Virus record (IMG/VR): IMGVR_UViG_3300026488_000041
Span: 1 to 33,375 of that record
Reading direction: 5' to 3' (one strand)
DNA: 33,375 nucleotides
From: a virus
Position 1 is the first letter of the stretch. Each line of letters starts with the position of its first letter. Below, in pieces: positions 32,650 through 33,375 of this stretch. The notes beneath the pieces are model-generated. The model saw only the letters and a list, made by a program, of their open reading frames with translations. It ran no database searches and had not been told where the DNA came from. Position numbers and translations under genes: made by a program.

Positions 32650-33252
32650 TTAAACATCTAAAAGTAAATTGTAATTGCTTTCAATTTCGAGCAAAAACTC
32701 ACATACTTTATTTAATTCTTCCACTATAATTATTAACAGACTAGATAACGATAAATAGTCTTTATAACTTCCACATATTATATCTTTATTTTTCTCTAGC
32801 TCTTTTAATACGCTATCGTAGCTTAACCTTAACATAACTACGTTTAACAGAATGTAAAAGATATTATTTTCGTCTACATCCTCTAGAAGTTTTCTTTTAA
32901 TTCTAGGTAATGCTAAAAGTTCTATATTACTTTTATCACCTGCCGAAATAGAACTACATGATAGATTTAGATATTTATCTTCACTAGTTAGAATATAGTT
33001 AGTCACAGTTAGTATATCACTAGCTTTAGCTATTAATTCTATTAGGTTTCTAAACTTTGATTCTACGGTATATTTTTGATTCTCCGCTTTTGAGAATAAT
33101 AAAATTTTAATAAACGTATTTTGAGTAAGGTTTAAATAAATTAATTTTTCTTCTAATTTAAAGAGTTTTTTCATCTTTTTAGAAGTTAAGAATTTGTCTT
33201 CTAGTAAGCTCTCTTTTATTTCTCTCAACTCTTTTAATTCTGCTTTATTCAT
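32650..33252 (-). CDS. Unknown helical protein (200 residues)
   Basis: The ATG at 33252 follows AAGGAGAGAATT. The N-terminus is highly charged (KAELKELREIKESLLEDKFL), the body helical with a hydrophobic stretch NNIFYILLNVVMLRLSYDSV near the middle. No motif recognised. It is the first gene of the minus-strand unit and is divergent from the gene starting at 33373. The paired unknowns here are probably virion or early proteins; no choice can be made. Confidence 0.8.
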   Translation of the reverse strand: MNKAELKELREIKESLLEDKFLTSKKMKKLFKLEEKLIYLNLTQNTFIKILLFSKAENQKYTVESKFRNLIELIAKASDILTVTNYILTSEDKYLNLSCSSISAGDKSNIELLALPRIKRKLLEDVDENNIFYILLNVVMLRLSYDSVLKELEKNKDIICGSYKDYLSLSSLLIIIVEELNKVCEFLLEIESNYNLLLDV

Positions 33253-33286
33253 AATTCTCTCCTTAAATTGTTTTTTCTTCTGAGTC

Positions 33287-33302
33287 TTGACCTGTTAGGT
33301 CA
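33287..33302. promoter_or_regulatory. Possible operator and promoter element in the divergent gap
   Basis: TGACCT at 33288-33293 and AGGTCA at 33297-33302 form a short inverted repeat with a 3-base spacer. It overlaps a TTGACC (33287-33292) that could be a -35 box for the plus gene at 33373; a -10 box at good spacing is not clear. The rest of 33253-33372 shows nothing else. Confidence 0.3.
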
Positions 33303-33372
33303 TATAAGGAATTAATAGTTATAAGTTTTTCCAAATTATTTTTTAAACAAAAAAAGTTTAAAGGAGGTGAAC

Positions 33373-33375
33373 ATG
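33373..33375 (+). CDS. Start codon of a gene that continues beyond the window
   Basis: Only the ATG is present. AAAGGAGGTGAAC, a near-perfect ribosome binding site with GGAGG at 33363-33367, precedes it, so a gene almost certainly starts here. Nothing can be said about its product. Confidence 0.6.

Overview
The window looks like part of a large lytic phage genome (jumbo-phage, phiKZ-like type), not a bacterial chromosome. The evidence is a T4/phiKZ-style large terminase, a prohead-type protease, genes for a cellular-type multi-subunit RNA polymerase (a complete beta-like subunit and the N-terminal half of beta'), a 2,434-residue virion protein ending in a T4-type lysozyme domain, and many packed genes of unknown function. 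The DNA is strongly AT-rich. Stops TAA, TAG and TGA are all used as stops, and nearly every gene has an AGGAG-type ribosome binding site. The host is therefore probably an AT-rich bacterium with strong Shine-Dalgarno use, but the sequence does not identify it.

Layout. 1-2702 (+): end of an unknown gene running in from the left, then terminase. 2769-10242 (-): unknown proteins, the prohead protease, a YkgJ-type cysteine-cluster protein and a signal-bearing protein. 10243-11243: about 1 kb without genes, filled with long perfect inverted repeats and then a pyrimidine / GC-rich / purine / pyrimidine block. 11244-12238 (+): a cysteine-bearing coiled-coil protein and a membrane-anchored protein. 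12276-14255 (-): a GC-richer 659-codon gene. 14490-16246 (-): a membrane-anchored lytic transglycosylase and an unknown protein. 16389-22688 (-): RNA polymerase beta-like and beta'-N subunits. 22787-31206 (+): the giant lysozyme-bearing virion protein and one unknown protein. 31193-33252 (-): three helical unknowns. A new + gene begins at 33373.

Most transcription units end in their own perfect 8-15 bp hairpin, each with a different stem sequence. Genes without a hairpin between them (22688 to 16389; 16246 to 14490; 33252 to 31193; 10242 to 7956; 4699 to 3593) are probably co-transcribed. The polymerase pair lies back to back with the lysozyme-bearing virion protein. As I recall it, phiKZ has a similar arrangement, where virion polymerase genes neighbour a giant peptidoglycan-cleaving virion protein. 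This suggests a polymerase packaged and injected with the genome.

The most unusual signal is the gene at 12276-14255. It is built almost end to end from short-loop inverted repeats: I count more than 30 stems, about 18 of them 10-16 bp and almost all perfect, and its leader adds a branched structure. Together with the gene-free hairpin region at 10358-11056, this gives a roughly 4-kb island of ordered structure and divergent base composition. I do not recognise any described system with this design.
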